From: Gemmatimonadota bacterium
GTDB lineage: Bacteria; Gemmatimonadota; Gemmatimonadetes; Gemmatimonadales; GWC2-71-9
Direction of reading: 5' to 3'
NCBI GenBank assembly: GCA_003221005.1
Contig: QHTZ01000026.1
Location: 1 to 41,890 of the forward strand
DNA: 41,890 bases
The notes under the pieces are model-generated. The model was not told the origin of the DNA. It ran no database searches and was given only the letters and a program-made list of their open reading frames with translations. This document shows, piece by piece, positions 15,547 to 24,302 of the stretch (positions are counted from its first letter, which is position 1; each line of letters begins with the position of its first letter). The translations under genes were made by a program, and so were the position numbers.

Positions 15547-18500
15547 AGCTCTTCGACGTGCTGTCGCGCCAGCGACGGCTGATCTATCTCGTCGTGGCGG
15601 TCCTCAGTGCCGCCGGGGTATGGGCGACGCTGCGACTGCCCTCGGCGATTTATCCCGAGCTCGAGTTCTCCCGCATCACGGTCGTCGCGCAAGGCTCGAC
15701 TCTGGGCGCCCGGCAGGTGGTGTTCAGCATCACCCGACCGCTCGAGGAGGCGGTCAGCATCGTCCCGGGTGTGACGCGCGTACGCTCGCACTCGATCCGC
15801 GGCGCCGTCGAAATGCAGATCACATTCGCTCCGCGCACCGACATGGCGTATGCGCTGCAACTGGTTCGCGCGCGCGTGAATCAGATTCAGGGAGACCTCC
15901 CCGCTGGGCTCGACATCGAGGTCGAGCGGCTCGCGCCGTCGCTGTTTCCCATCCTGTCGTACAACCTCGAGGGTGGCGATCCGGCCACGCTGTATGACAT
16001 CGCGCGCTACGAGATCAAGCCGTTGATCTCCCGCGTGCCGGGGGTCGGGCGCGTGGACGTGATGGGCTCGGATGTGCGGGAGATCGAGGTGATCGCCGAT
16101 CCGGCGCGGCTCGCGCAGCAGGACCTGACCTATACGGACCTCGCCGACGCGATCCGGCGGGCCGTCACGGTCCAGGCGGTGGGCCGGGTGGCGCAGGATT
16201 ATCGCCAGTATCTCATTGTCACGGACCAGGAGGCGCACAGCGCGGATGACGTTGGGGCCGTCGTCGTCAAGGGTGGGCTCCGCGTACGCGACCTCGCCAC
16301 GGTGCGCCTGGGAACGGAAGACCACGTGCGCATCGTCGCGGGCGACGGCAGGCCGGCCGCGATCCTCAACATCACGCGCCAGCTGGGCGGTAACACGCTT
16401 GCCATTGCGGACAGCGTGGCGCGAATCGCGGCGGCGCTAGCCCCGGGGTTTCCGCCCGGTGTCCACCTCAAGCCCGTCTACGACCAGGCCGCCCTCGTAC
16501 GTGACGCCGTGACCGCGGTGCGCGACGCGATGCTCGTCGGCGCCACGCTCGCGGTCATCGTGTTGTTGCTGTTTCTCCGGCACGGGCTGATCACCGCGAT
16601 CAGCGCGACCTCCATTCCCTTGACACTCGCGATCACAATGTTTGTCATGAGTGTCCTCGGGCAATCGTTTAACCTCATGACGCTCGGCGCCATGGCGATC
16701 GCGATCGGACTCGTGATCGACGACGCGGTGGTGGTCACGGAGAACATCGCCCGGCACATGGCCTTGTCCGCCGCCCGCACGCCCGCGATCCGGGAGGCCG
16801 TGCAGGAGCTGATCTGGCCCGTAACGACGTCCACCATCACGACCGTCGTTGTCTTCCTTCCGCTGGGCCTGCTGCAGGGGGTGGTGGGCCAGTTCTTCGC
16901 CGCGCTCGCGACCACCCTGACCGTGGCGGTGCTCGTCTCCCTGGGCCTGGCGCTCAGCATTATCCCGCTCCTCGCCGCGCAGTTCGTCACAGCGAGTGAG
17001 GTGCAGGTCGTTGCGGCCGGGCCGCTGGCCCGGGTGCAGCGGGCGCTCGACCAGCTGGGACCGCGATACGAGCGCGCGCTGGCCGCGGTCCTGCACCACC
17101 GCGGCCGGGTCGCCGGCGCGGCGTTCATCCTGGTCGTGGCCGGGCTCGGCCTGTGGCGTCTGGTGGCGACGGGCTTCCTCCCGGAGATGGACGAGGGGGC
17201 GTTCGTGCTCGACTACTGGACCCCCGGGAGCACGGCGCTGGACGAGACGAACCGTCAGGTGGGGATCGCCGAGCGGATTCTCGCCGAGACGCCGGAGATC
17301 GCGGGGACCTCGCGCCGCACCGGCGCCGAGCTGGGCCTGTTCGCCACGGCGCAGAACACGGGCGACGTGGTGGCGCGGCTGGTGCCGCGCAGCCGGCGCA
17401 CGCGCGACATCTTCGCGGTGATGGACGACGTGCGGGACCGGATCTCGGCCGCCGCCCCGCGACTGCGCATCGAGTTCGTGCAGATCCTCTCGGACGTCGT
17501 GAACGATCTGGCCGGAAACCCGAGGCCGGTCGAGATCAAGGTGTTCGGCGAGCAGCTCGACACCCTCGAGGCATACGCGCGCCGGATCGCTCCGGAACTC
17601 GAGCGGATCGAGGGGCTGGAAGACCTCTACGACGGCGTGAGCGAGCCATCAGCCGAGCTGCTGATGCGCGTGAACCAGGCCGAAGCGGACCGCGTCGGCA
17701 TGGCGCCGGCGGACGTGGGAGCTGCGGTGAGCGCCGCGCTGCTGGGCGTCAACGCCGGCGAGGTCCGCGCGGAGGACCGGCCGGTCGCGGTGCGGGTGCG
17801 GGCGCCCGATTCGGTCCGGTTCGACCCGCTGCGGCTCCGCTCCCTTCCCCTGCTCCGCCCGGGCGCGCCCCGCGCCACGCCCCTCGGCAGCCTGGCCACG
17901 TTCGCTGCGGCTGAGTCCCGCATGAACCTCGAGCGAGAGAACCAGCAGCAGATGATCGCGATCACCGGTGATCTGAGTGGCCGCTCGCTCGGCGGCGTGA
18001 TGGCGGACGTGCGCCGCGTGCTCGCCGCACACGCCCCGCCGCCGGGCGTGCGCGTCGCGCTCGGCGGCCAGTACGCGAGCCAGCAGGACGCGTTTCGGGC
18101 GCTGCTGCTCGTGCTGGGCCTCGCGGCGGTGAGCGTCTGCGCCGTGATGGTGGTGCAGTTCGAGTCGTTCGTAGAGCCGCTCGTCGTGCTCCTGGTGGCG
18201 CCCCTGTCGTTCGTCGGAGCGCTCTTCGTCCTGCTCGTGACGGGCACCGCGTTGAACGTTTCGTCGTTGATGGGGCTGATCCTGCTCGTCGGGCTGATCG
18301 TGAAGAACGGCATCATCCTGCTCGACTTCACGCGACTGCGGATGCGCGAGGCCCGCGTGCCGCTCGAGACTGCGATTCGTGAAGCGGCGCGCGTGCGGCT
18401 CCGCCCCATCCTGATGACGACCCTGTGCACCCTGTTCGGCCTGCTGCCGCTGGCGCTTGGGATCGGCACCGGCAGCGAGTTGCAACGCCCCCTGGCGCTC

Positions 18501-18608
18501 GCCGTGATCGGTGGCCTGACGCTGTCCACCCCCATCACGTTGTTCGCCGTCCCCATTCTGCTCGTCGCGATTCGCGGCCCGGGCTACGCGCTCCCCGACG
18601 GGACCTGA
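15543..18608 (+). CDS. RND efflux transporter, inner-membrane pump
   Basis: 1021 residues, the usual size for RND pumps, with the duplicated layout of one TM segment, a large periplasmic loop and a TM bundle, twice. Seen: TM1 at about 13-32, IYPELEFSRITV, TM4 signature GLVIDDAVVVTEN near residue 390 (two proton-relay aspartates), the second half starting at about 525, GFLPEMDEGAFVLDYWTPG, and the C-terminal TM region GLILLVGLIVKNGIILLDF. The DD pair and IYPELE resemble drug-type (HAE) pumps more than CusA metal pumps, which usually have DGAVV. It is powered by the proton gradient. It ends the operon, facing the convergent beta-propeller gene. Confidence 0.93.
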   Translation: MKLFDVLSRQRRLIYLVVAVLSAAGVWATLRLPSAIYPELEFSRITVVAQGSTLGARQVVFSITRPLEEAVSIVPGVTRVRSHSIRGAVEMQITFAPRTDMAYALQLVRARVNQIQGDLPAGLDIEVERLAPSLFPILSYNLEGGDPATLYDIARYEIKPLISRVPGVGRVDVMGSDVREIEVIADPARLAQQDLTYTDLADAIRRAVTVQAVGRVAQDYRQYLIVTDQEAHSADDVGAVVVKGGLRVRDLATVRLGTEDHVRIVAGDGRPAAILNITRQLGGNTLAIADSVARIAAALAPGFPPGVHLKPVYDQAALVRDAVTAVRDAMLVGATLAVIVLLLFLRHGLITAISATSIPLTLAITMFVMSVLGQSFNLMTLGAMAIAIGLVIDDAVVVTENIARHMALSAARTPAIREAVQELIWPVTTSTITTVVVFLPLGLLQGVVGQFFAALATTLTVAVLVSLGLALSIIPLLAAQFVTASEVQVVAAGPLARVQRALDQLGPRYERALAAVLHHRGRVAGAAFILVVAGLGLWRLVATGFLPEMDEGAFVLDYWTPGSTALDETNRQVGIAERILAETPEIAGTSRRTGAELGLFATAQNTGDVVARLVPRSRRTRDIFAVMDDVRDRISAAAPRLRIEFVQILSDVVNDLAGNPRPVEIKVFGEQLDTLEAYARRIAPELERIEGLEDLYDGVSEPSAELLMRVNQAEADRVGMAPADVGAAVSAALLGVNAGEVRAEDRPVAVRVRAPDSVRFDPLRLRSLPLLRPGAPRATPLGSLATFAAAESRMNLERENQQQMIAITGDLSGRSLGGVMADVRRVLAAHAPPPGVRVALGGQYASQQDAFRALLLVLGLAAVSVCAVMVVQFESFVEPLVVLLVAPLSFVGALFVLLVTGTALNVSSLMGLILLVGLIVKNGIILLDFTRLRMREARVPLETAIREAARVRLRPILMTTLCTLFGLLPLALGIGTGSELQRPLALAVIGGLTLSTPITLFAVPILLVAIRGPGYALPDGT

Positions 18609-18623
18609 CTGATTCCCCAGCCG

Positions 18624-18646
18624 CTCGACCCGGCCTACGGGTCGAG
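18624..18646. terminator. Hairpin between convergent genes
   Basis: Perfect 9-base arms CTCGACCCG / CGGGTCGAG with a 5-base loop, starting 15 bases after the RND stop. It overlaps the stop codon of the convergent beta-propeller gene (18635-18637). No T-run on either side, so its strength as a terminator is doubtful. Confidence 0.45.
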
Positions 18647-19660
18647 AACCAGCAGTGTGAAGGTCCCGGGAACGATGCTGGGCCGCGGGCGCGGTCGCTC
18701 GGGAGTGGGGGGCGGCGGCGGGCCAAAATCGGCGGTCACGGTGAAGATGCGATGTGTCTGCTCGTCGAGCGCCAAGGTCCGCGCGCCTCGCCGGGTGGTC
18801 ACGTTCGCCACCACGCGAAACTGGCTCGGCCCGTCTTCATGCACCACGGTCAACGTGCCGTCGCCGTTCGAGGAGAACGCGAGCGCCGTGCCCGGATCGA
18901 ACGCGCAGCCATCGACACCGGCGCCGATCGGCATCGTGGTGATCAATCTGCCGGCGCTCGCGTCGGAAATCGCCATCACCTGGTTGCGACAGCCACTGAA
19001 CAGGCGGTGATGAGCGCGGTCGACCGCGAGCCCGGTCGGCGACTGGCAGGGTGCGAGCGACCACTCCCGCGTGACTTTCATTGCGCTCGCGTCGATCTCG
19101 GCCACTGCGCCCTTGTCTTCCAGATTCACGTACAGCTTGCCGTCGCCGCTCGAGACGCCGAACTCCGGTCCCGCGCCGAGCTCGATGGTGCCGATCCGTT
19201 GGCCGGACGAGGCGTCGATCACCGTAGACGAGTGGGCGTCACCGTTGAACGTGAAAATGCGCTTCGTGGCGGGGTCATACAGGACCGCATCGTCGTCCGG
19301 AGCAGCAGTGGTGTGCCCGAGCACCTGGAGCGTCTTGAGGTCGAACATCGTGACCGTGCTGTCGGCGCCCGAGGTGGCAAAGCCATGGCCCGCCTCGTAC
19401 GCGAACGCGATCCCGTGTGCCCGGTTCAAGCCCGGGATCTCCGTCAAGACCTTTCCATCGGAAGGGTCCACGACCATGACGCGATTCTGGCGCGCCACGA
19501 AGAGGCGGTGGCCGACCGTGTCGAGGGCGACGTAGTCCCAGCCGCCGTCGCCGCCGAGCAACATGGTCCTGGCGACATGGTAGGCCTGCGCGCTCCCCGG
19601 GGTGGGGCCTGCGATCAGGAAAACCAGCGTGCCGAAGCAAGCTCGTGATGCCGCGTTCAT
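18635..19660 (-). CDS. Secreted YncE-like beta-propeller protein
   Basis: 341 residues from ATG 19660, preceded by the ribosome site AGAGGA. Signal peptide MNAASRACFGTLVFLIAGPTPGSAQA. Repeating propeller blades of the YncE/YVTN type follow, each with a pattern like LFVARQNRVMVVDPSDGKVLTEI, VTMFDLKTLQVLGHT or STVIDASSGQRIGTI. The end is Pro-rich (FGPPPPPTPERPRPRP). Such periplasmic propellers bind ligands or proteins; no enzymatic residue can be named. It starts 10 bases after the histidine kinase stop and is probably the last gene of the run that includes the kinase and its response regulator. It may be a sensory partner or target of that pair. Confidence 0.85.
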   Translation of the reverse strand: MNAASRACFGTLVFLIAGPTPGSAQAYHVARTMLLGGDGGWDYVALDTVGHRLFVARQNRVMVVDPSDGKVLTEIPGLNRAHGIAFAYEAGHGFATSGADSTVTMFDLKTLQVLGHTTAAPDDDAVLYDPATKRIFTFNGDAHSSTVIDASSGQRIGTIELGAGPEFGVSSGDGKLYVNLEDKGAVAEIDASAMKVTREWSLAPCQSPTGLAVDRAHHRLFSGCRNQVMAISDASAGRLITTMPIGAGVDGCAFDPGTALAFSSNGDGTLTVVHEDGPSQFRVVANVTTRRGARTLALDEQTHRIFTVTADFGPPPPPTPERPRPRPSIVPGTFTLLVLDP

Positions 19661-19670
19661 GGCGGGTCCT

Positions 19671-20051
19671 CTATGGCGTGAGTGGAAACCTAACGGCGAC
19701 GCGTGTGCCTGCGCCCGGCTGGGACACGATGCTGATGCTCGCCCCGTGCTCGTCGGCAATCCAGCGCGCGATGGCGAGGCCGAGGCCTGCTCCCTCCGCG
19801 TGGTGCGCGGCGTCAGCGCCGCGGTAGAATCGCTCGAACACGTGCGGCAGCTCGTCCGGCCGGATCCCGATCCCGGTATCACTGACGAGTACTTCGCCGC
19901 GGCCATCCTCGGCGGAAACGTCCAGGCGAACGCGCCCGGCCGCCGGCGTGAACTTGATGGCATTGTCCAGGACGATCAGCAGCAGCTGGCGGACGAGCGC
20001 GGCGTCTCCCGCGATCGGCGTTTCCTCGAACTTCCCGACCTCGACCGCCAC
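19671..20051 (-). pseudogene. Sensor histidine kinase, ATPase-domain fragment
   Basis: The C-terminal part of the kinase whose N-terminal part lies at 20058-20817, in a different frame. It holds the whole HATPase_c domain: N-box LLLIVLDNAIKFTP, G1 box VSDTGIGI, F-box FERFYRG and G2 box GAGLGLAIARWIADEHG. In relatives, about 35-40 residues that join the dimerisation helices to VAVEVGKFEE would precede it; these are missing and the frame changes at about 20060. The fragment has its own GTG at 20051, but a free ATPase domain would lack the phospho-accepting histidine. Either the gene is broken or the sequence has lost about 110 bases here. Confidence 0.8.
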
Positions 20052-20817
20052 GCCTTTCTGCTAGCAGCTCGCCGACGATCTCACCGACCCGGGCGGCTTC
20101 GCCCTCGATCGTCCTGAAGGTGCGTGCGTCCCGCGCGGCGTCCCGGTCCTGTCCTGCGGCGAGCTCGGCGCGCGTGCGCAGCAAGGTGACCGGGGTGCGA
20201 AGCTCGTGCGCCGCGTCGGCCATGAAGCGCCGCATCTGGGCGATGGACCGCTCGACCGGCGCGGTCGCCTGGCGGACGAGAAAGTAGCCGGCGACGGCCA
20301 CGAGCAGCAGCGCCACGAACGCCGCGGCGGCAAAGGCGCGGATGAGCGCGGCGTACTGATCCTCGAGCTCGAGGCGGTTCGCCACGACTGTGGCGACATA
20401 GGCTGTGCCGCCTTCGCCCAGGAACCGCTCGGCGTGGAGTCGTACGATGTGGTCGTCCGGGGTCTCGAGGTCGCGGTCCGCCCGACCGGTGCGCGCCGCC
20501 TCCCGCGCTGCCTCGGCGATCCAGTCATCGGCCTGCGCCGGCTTCATGGGGCGCCCGCCGGCATCGAACAGATAGAGCGACCGATCGGGGATGTGCAGCT
20601 CGTCGAGGGCGTCGGCGAAGAGCCCCCGACCGCGCGCCTGCTCCATCTCGCGGATGTGCGCGGCCTGGATCAGCGCCGCCGTGGCGGTCCGGACCGATGC
20701 GTCGAGCTCCCGGGACATCTGGCGGCGGATTGCGACGAACAGGCCGGCGCCTAGGGCACCGAGGATCGACAGGAAGGCCGCGGTATACCACGCGGTCAAG
20801 CGCAGGCGGAGACTCAT
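19879..20817 (-). pseudogene. Sensor histidine kinase, sensor and HisKA part
   Basis: Starts at ATG 20817, overlapping the response regulator stop (ATGA). TM1 at about 8-28, a periplasmic sensor of about 120 residues, TM2 AFVALLLVAVAGYFLVRQ, almost no HAMP domain, then the H-box MADAAHELRTPVTLLRTRAEL with the phosphorylated histidine, up to GEIVGELL. From about 20058 on, the frame gives meaningless Arg/Gly-rich sequence to 19879 while the real kinase continues in another frame. The break lies in the 10-base palindrome CTGCTAGCAG (20058-20067). As sequenced, the product could be phosphorylated but has no ATP-binding domain of its own. Confidence 0.82.
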
Positions 20818-21482
20818 GATCCGAACCGGTACCCGGCTCCGCGGAGCGTCGTGATCAGCTTGGGCTCGAACCCGTCGTCGATCTTGCGCCGCAGGCGGCG
20901 GACCAGGACGTCCAGGACGTTGGCGAAGGGATCGTGATTGTCATCCCACACGTGGGCGGTGATGGTGGCGCGGTCGAGCACCTTGCCACGGTGCTGGATG
21001 AACAGCTCGAGCAGGGCGAACTCCTTCGCAGTCAACGGCACCGCTCGCCCCCCGCGGTGCACCCGGCGGCTGCCGAGATCGACCTCGAGGTCCGCAACCC
21101 GATGCAGCGCCGGCGTCAACGCCGGCCGGCGGCGCGCCAGGGCCTTGAGCCGCGCTACCAGCTCGCGGATGGCGAACGGCTTGGTCAGGTAATCGTCCGC
21201 CCCGGCCTCGAGCCCGCGCACGCGGTCGTCCACGGCGTCGAGAGCGGTCAGCATCAGGATGGGGGTCGTCACGCGGCGGCGGCGCAGCTGGGCGCACAGG
21301 TCCAGTCCAGTGCCACCCGGCAAGCGCACGTCGAGAACGATGACGTCGAACGCGGCAGCCGCGGCGTGCTCGAGCCCCGCGACGAATGTCGCGGCCAGCG
21401 TAGGGTCGATGCGCTGCCCGCGCAGGCTGTCGCGCAGCAGCCCAGCTAGCTCAGGATCGTCCTCGACGATCAGCACCCGCAC
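20814..21482 (-). CDS. OmpR/PhoB-family response regulator
   Basis: 222 residues from the GTG at 21482. Receiver domain: VEDDPELAGLL (acidic pair), VIVLDVRLPGGTG (phospho-acceptor Asp at about 51), LTALDA and TKPF (conserved Lys). A winged-helix DNA-binding domain follows (LTAKEFALLELFIQHRGKVLDRATITAHVWD, then LVRRLRRKID and TLRGAGYRFG). It overlaps the kinase start by 4 bases and begins 19 bases after the true (selenocysteine read-through) end of the radical SAM gene, so all are probably cotranscribed. Targets are unknown; the nearby RND operon and its palindrome at 13252 are candidates by proximity only. Confidence 0.93.
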   Translation of the reverse strand: MRVLIVEDDPELAGLLRDSLRGQRIDPTLAATFVAGLEHAAAAAFDVIVLDVRLPGGTGLDLCAQLRRRRVTTPILMLTALDAVDDRVRGLEAGADDYLTKPFAIRELVARLKALARRRPALTPALHRVADLEVDLGSRRVHRGGRAVPLTAKEFALLELFIQHRGKVLDRATITAHVWDDNHDPFANVLDVLVRRLRRKIDDGFEPKLITTLRGAGYRFGS

Positions 21483-21501
21483 AGGCGACGCTCCGCTGCG
21501 G

Positions 21502-22977
21502 CTATACCCACCGCCCGGGATCCGCATCCACAGAGCCCAACTGGCTCTCGGTGGGCTCCGCTCAGCAGAACCACGGCTCGGTGAGACGCGGCGACCGGGA
21601 CGGCAGCTCCTCCCGCGCACCTGTCGGCCGCCGGTGCGTCGGCTCCCCGCTCGCTGCCAGTGCAGTATCGCGCACCGTCTCGAACGTCGTGCGCGGGTCC
21701 TCTTCCGCTCGTGCGGCGTCCGCGACCACCTGGCTCACGGCAGCGTGGAGCCCGTCCATGCGGGGATCGGGATGGCTCCAGCGATAGGTGAGCGCCGCGG
21801 GGTCGAGCGGACCGATGTGCGCCTGGATCGGGGCGCGGGACAGGAGCGCAGAGCCCGGCGGGATCAGCAGCCGGATTGCGTACTGCACCGGGTCCACGTC
21901 GTCGATTACAGCGTGGGCGTCCACAAATTCGAGCAGCTCGAGGTAATCGGACAGCGTCGTCCACGGGGTGAAAGCGACAAAGGAGGGTCGCAGCGCGATC
22001 CCCGCGCGCCGCACGATCTCCAGCGCCACCGGCACGTCCGCCCGGGAGTGCCCCTTCTCCAGGTGTCCGAGCACGACGTCGCTCAGCGATTCGACGGCCG
22101 AGACCACGAAGGCGCATCCAAGCGCGCCGAACTCGGAAAACAGCCCGCGGTGCTCGAGGATGTGCTCGATCTTGGCGGTGAAGTCGTACGTCACCCCGGG
22201 GAATTCGGCGTGCAGCGCCCGGGCGAGCTTGAGCGCATGAGCCGGCCCGTTCAGGAAGTCGGGATCGCCGAACGTGATGTGGCCTGCACCTGCCGCGACG
22301 AGGCGCCGGATGTCTTCGAGCACGACCTCGCGCGGGACGGCGAAGAACCGGCCACCGTAGACCGGCGGAATGGGGCAGTGCAGGCAGTGATGCAGGCAGC
22401 CGCGGCTCGCTTCGACGTAGCCCGCCGGCACGTCCGCGCCCGCTCTCGCGAGATGGACGTAGCGGTGGAGATCCGGGAGCCCGATGCGACTCGGAACGGG
22501 ATACGCGAGCCGGTCCAGCGCAGGCACCCGGCCGGCGGCACCCGTCCCGTCCCGCTCTACCTGCTCCACCAACGCGACGAGGGGGCCCTCGAACTCTCCG
22601 CCGATGACCGCGTCCGCGATTCCGGCTAGCAGGTAGTCGGCGTTGAGCAGCGCGTACAGTCCGTAGAAGCAGATGAAGCATTGGGGATTGAGCTTCCGGA
22701 TGCGCTCCGCCGCCCGCACGCCCAGCCGGAGCGCGGTGTGCATCGGTACCGCAATCCCTGCGAACCGGGCGCGCCCGACTTTGAGTTCATCGAATGGATC
22801 GACCGCGAGGTCGAGGTAGTCGGGAGCGTATCCCGCGCGCTCGAGGAACGCGCGGGGCCATGCGATCCCGAGCGGCTGGTGGCCCAGCTCGTAGCAGGAG
22901 ACGAGCAGTACCGCGCCCGGTCCGCGCAGGTTACGCGGCACGGCATCCGTCACGGCGGCACCAGGCAATTTGCGCAT
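21502..22977 (-). CDS. CUAEP-tail B12-binding-like radical SAM selenoprotein
   Basis: A 491-residue protein if the TGA at 21562-21564 is read as selenocysteine (residue 472). Residues 22-140 form a B12-binding-like Rossmann domain (VLLVSCYELGHQPLG...DAVIGGEFE) without the DxHxxG histidine. The radical SAM domain has its [4Fe-4S] ligands at C194, C198 and C201 (SRGCLHHCLHC), then PPVYGGRFF and ITFGDPDFLNGP. The frame reads LTEPWFC, TGA, then AEPTESQLGSVDADPGRWV and TAG at 21502-21504. This end is the defining tail of the CUAEP/CCAEP-tail radical SAM family, in which the second Cys position is Sec or Cys. The chosen start is ATG 22977; a TTG at 23022 is possible. Its reaction is unknown; the Cys-Sec pair suggests redox chemistry on the tail. 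Confidence 0.87.
21530..21561 (-). promoter_or_regulatory. Candidate bacterial SECIS element after the in-frame TGA
   Basis: Directly after the TGA, the minus strand can fold in two ways. One is a 10-pair stem (21561-21552 with 21539-21530, two G-U pairs) around a 12-base loop. The other is a 6-pair stem AGAGCC/GGCUCU (21548-21543 with 21537-21532) with a 5-base apical loop AGUUG containing GU. The second starts 13 bases after the TGA, close to the layout of the E. coli fdhF SECIS that SelB binds. Confidence 0.65.
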
Positions 22978-23032
22978 CGTGCAAGGAATGCTACTACTGG
23001 TCGCGGGAGTGCGGTATGCCAAACGACTGGGT

Positions 23033-23197
23033 CTAGGGTGCGCGCGGGTTCCGTTCGGCGAACCGGAGCGCGAAAGCGGCAGTGAGCAGTCCGACGGCGA
23101 TCCCGACCAGCCAGCGCCACGTCAAGGCCATCCCGACGAGCCCGATCACGAGGCCGGCGCCGCCCAACCAGGCTTTGGGCGCGAAGAAGCGCGTCAC
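23033..23197 (-). CDS. Small two-helix membrane protein
   Basis: 54 residues from the GTG at 23197, which overlaps the crotonase stop in a GTGA junction, to TAG at 23033. The sequence MTRFFAPKAWLGGAGLVIGL continues with VGMALTWRWLVGIAVGLLTAAFALRFAERNPRAP: two short hydrophobic helices (about 11-26 and 29-44) with a positive start and end. The frame is supported by the coupled start and the protein-like composition, not by homology. It lies between the crotonase and the radical SAM selenoprotein. Function unknown. Confidence 0.65.
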   Translation of the reverse strand: MTRFFAPKAWLGGAGLVIGLVGMALTWRWLVGIAVGLLTAAFALRFAERNPRAP

Positions 23198-23958
23198 CGC
23201 TTCAGGAAGGCTTCGAGCGCGGCGCGGAAATCCGGGGTCGTGCGGCTCACCGCGTTCACGTCCGCGCCCAAGCGGAGGCCCTCTTCGAACGGGAGGCCGT
23301 CGAGCTGGTAGAACTGCTGCTTGGTGAGCGCCAGCGCCGTGGCGCTGCTCGTCGCGAGCGCACGCAGCACTTCCCCGGCCTGCTCCTCGAAGTCCGCGTC
23401 CTCGTACACGCGGGAGACGAGACCGATCGCGGCCGCTTCCGACGCCGAGAGCACGCGGCCGGTCGCGGCGAGGTCGAACGCGATCTTCTCGCCGACCGCA
23501 CGCCGCAGCAGCGTCATGACCAGCGCCGGGACGAAGCCGCGCTGCACCTCGGGGTAGCCGAACGTGGCTGACTCGGCCGCGAGGACGAGGTCACAGGCGG
23601 TCGCGAGGCCGCACCCGCCTGCCAGGGCGCGCCCCCGCACCAGCGCCACCGCGGGCTTCGGGATCCGCCGCATCCGGGCAAAGATCTCTGCGAAGCGCAG
23701 CGCAGCCGCACGGTTCGCCTCGAGCGCGTGGTCCGCTGAGGCCAGCAGCTCGTTCAGGTCCATCCCGGCGCTGAAATCGGATCCCGCCCCGCGCAGCGCG
23801 ACCGCGCGGACGCCGGCGTCGAGGTCGGCGCGCTCGAGCATCGCGAGGATGGCCTCGATCATCGGCGTGTCGATGGCGTTTTTCTTCTCGGGACGGTTCA
23901 GGGTGGCGGTTAGCACGCCCTCCGCCACCTCGATCACGACGCGCGGGGCGTCCGTCAT
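23194..23958 (-). CDS. Enoyl-CoA hydratase/isomerase (crotonase) family protein
   Basis: 254 residues, full crotonase length. Oxyanion-hole motifs are GSDFSAGMDLNELL and GRALAGGCGLATACDLVLAAESATFGYPEVQRGFVP. The glutamate in YPEV (E164 in rat crotonase) is present, but the first catalytic glutamate (E144, in GGGCELA) is Gly here. This pattern occurs in isomerases and in some methylglutaconyl-CoA-type hydratases, so simple fatty-acid hydration is less likely. It is coupled by 4-base overlaps to the AtuA-like small protein upstream and the small membrane protein downstream. A role in branched or terpenoid acyl-CoA breakdown is inferred from the neighbours. Confidence 0.9.
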   Translation of the reverse strand: MTDAPRVVIEVAEGVLTATLNRPEKKNAIDTPMIEAILAMLERADLDAGVRAVALRGAGSDFSAGMDLNELLASADHALEANRAAALRFAEIFARMRRIPKPAVALVRGRALAGGCGLATACDLVLAAESATFGYPEVQRGFVPALVMTLLRRAVGEKIAFDLAATGRVLSASEAAAIGLVSRVYEDADFEEQAGEVLRALATSSATALALTKQQFYQLDGLPFEEGLRLGADVNAVSRTTPDFRAALEAFLKR

Positions 23959-24302
23959 CCCGGGACCTCGATCTCCAGCCGCAACAGCGCCGTCGAGAAC
24001 ACCTTGCCCTGGGCGTCGGTCTTGAGGGAGATGGTGCCGCCGCCGTCGAGTGCGCCGTGCAGCAGGAAGTTGAGCGCGTGCAGGTTCGGCAGCTCGTAGC
24101 GCTCCACCTGTCCCATGATCATCCCCTTGAAGTGCTGCGCCACCTTGGCGGCCGTCACTTGCTTCACAAGGAGTGGATAATACTCCGGCTTGAGCGCGAT
24201 CAGCCCCACGTTCGCCGTATCACCCTTGTCCCCGGACCTGGCGTGCGCAAGCTCGACGAGGCGGACTCGACGCTTCTGGCGCTTTCGGTCCGACCGCTTC
24301 AT
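23955..24302 (-). CDS. AtuA C-terminal-domain-like small protein
   Basis: 115 residues from ATG 24302, which overlaps the stop of the larger AtuA-like gene (ATGA). After a very basic start ([11 protein letters not shown]), it contains the family signature [20 protein letters not shown] followed by [23 protein letters not shown]. In many bacteria this domain is the C-terminal part of one AtuA protein; here it is a separate gene directly after the N-terminal part, so the two probably form one complex. AtuA proteins occur in acyclic terpene and leucine/isovalerate degradation clusters, but their exact step is not settled. Confidence 0.88.
   Translation of the reverse strand: MKRSDRKRQKRRVRLVELAHARSGDKGDTANVGLIALKPEYYPLLVKQVTAAKVAQHFKGMIMGQVERYELPNLHALNFLLHGALDGGGTISLKTDAQGKVFSTALLRLEIEVPG

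Noticed and set aside
21562..21564. TGA as the genuine stop of the radical SAM gene
   Set aside because: The next codons spell AEP right after FC-TGA, the family's defining tail, and a SECIS-like hairpin follows.
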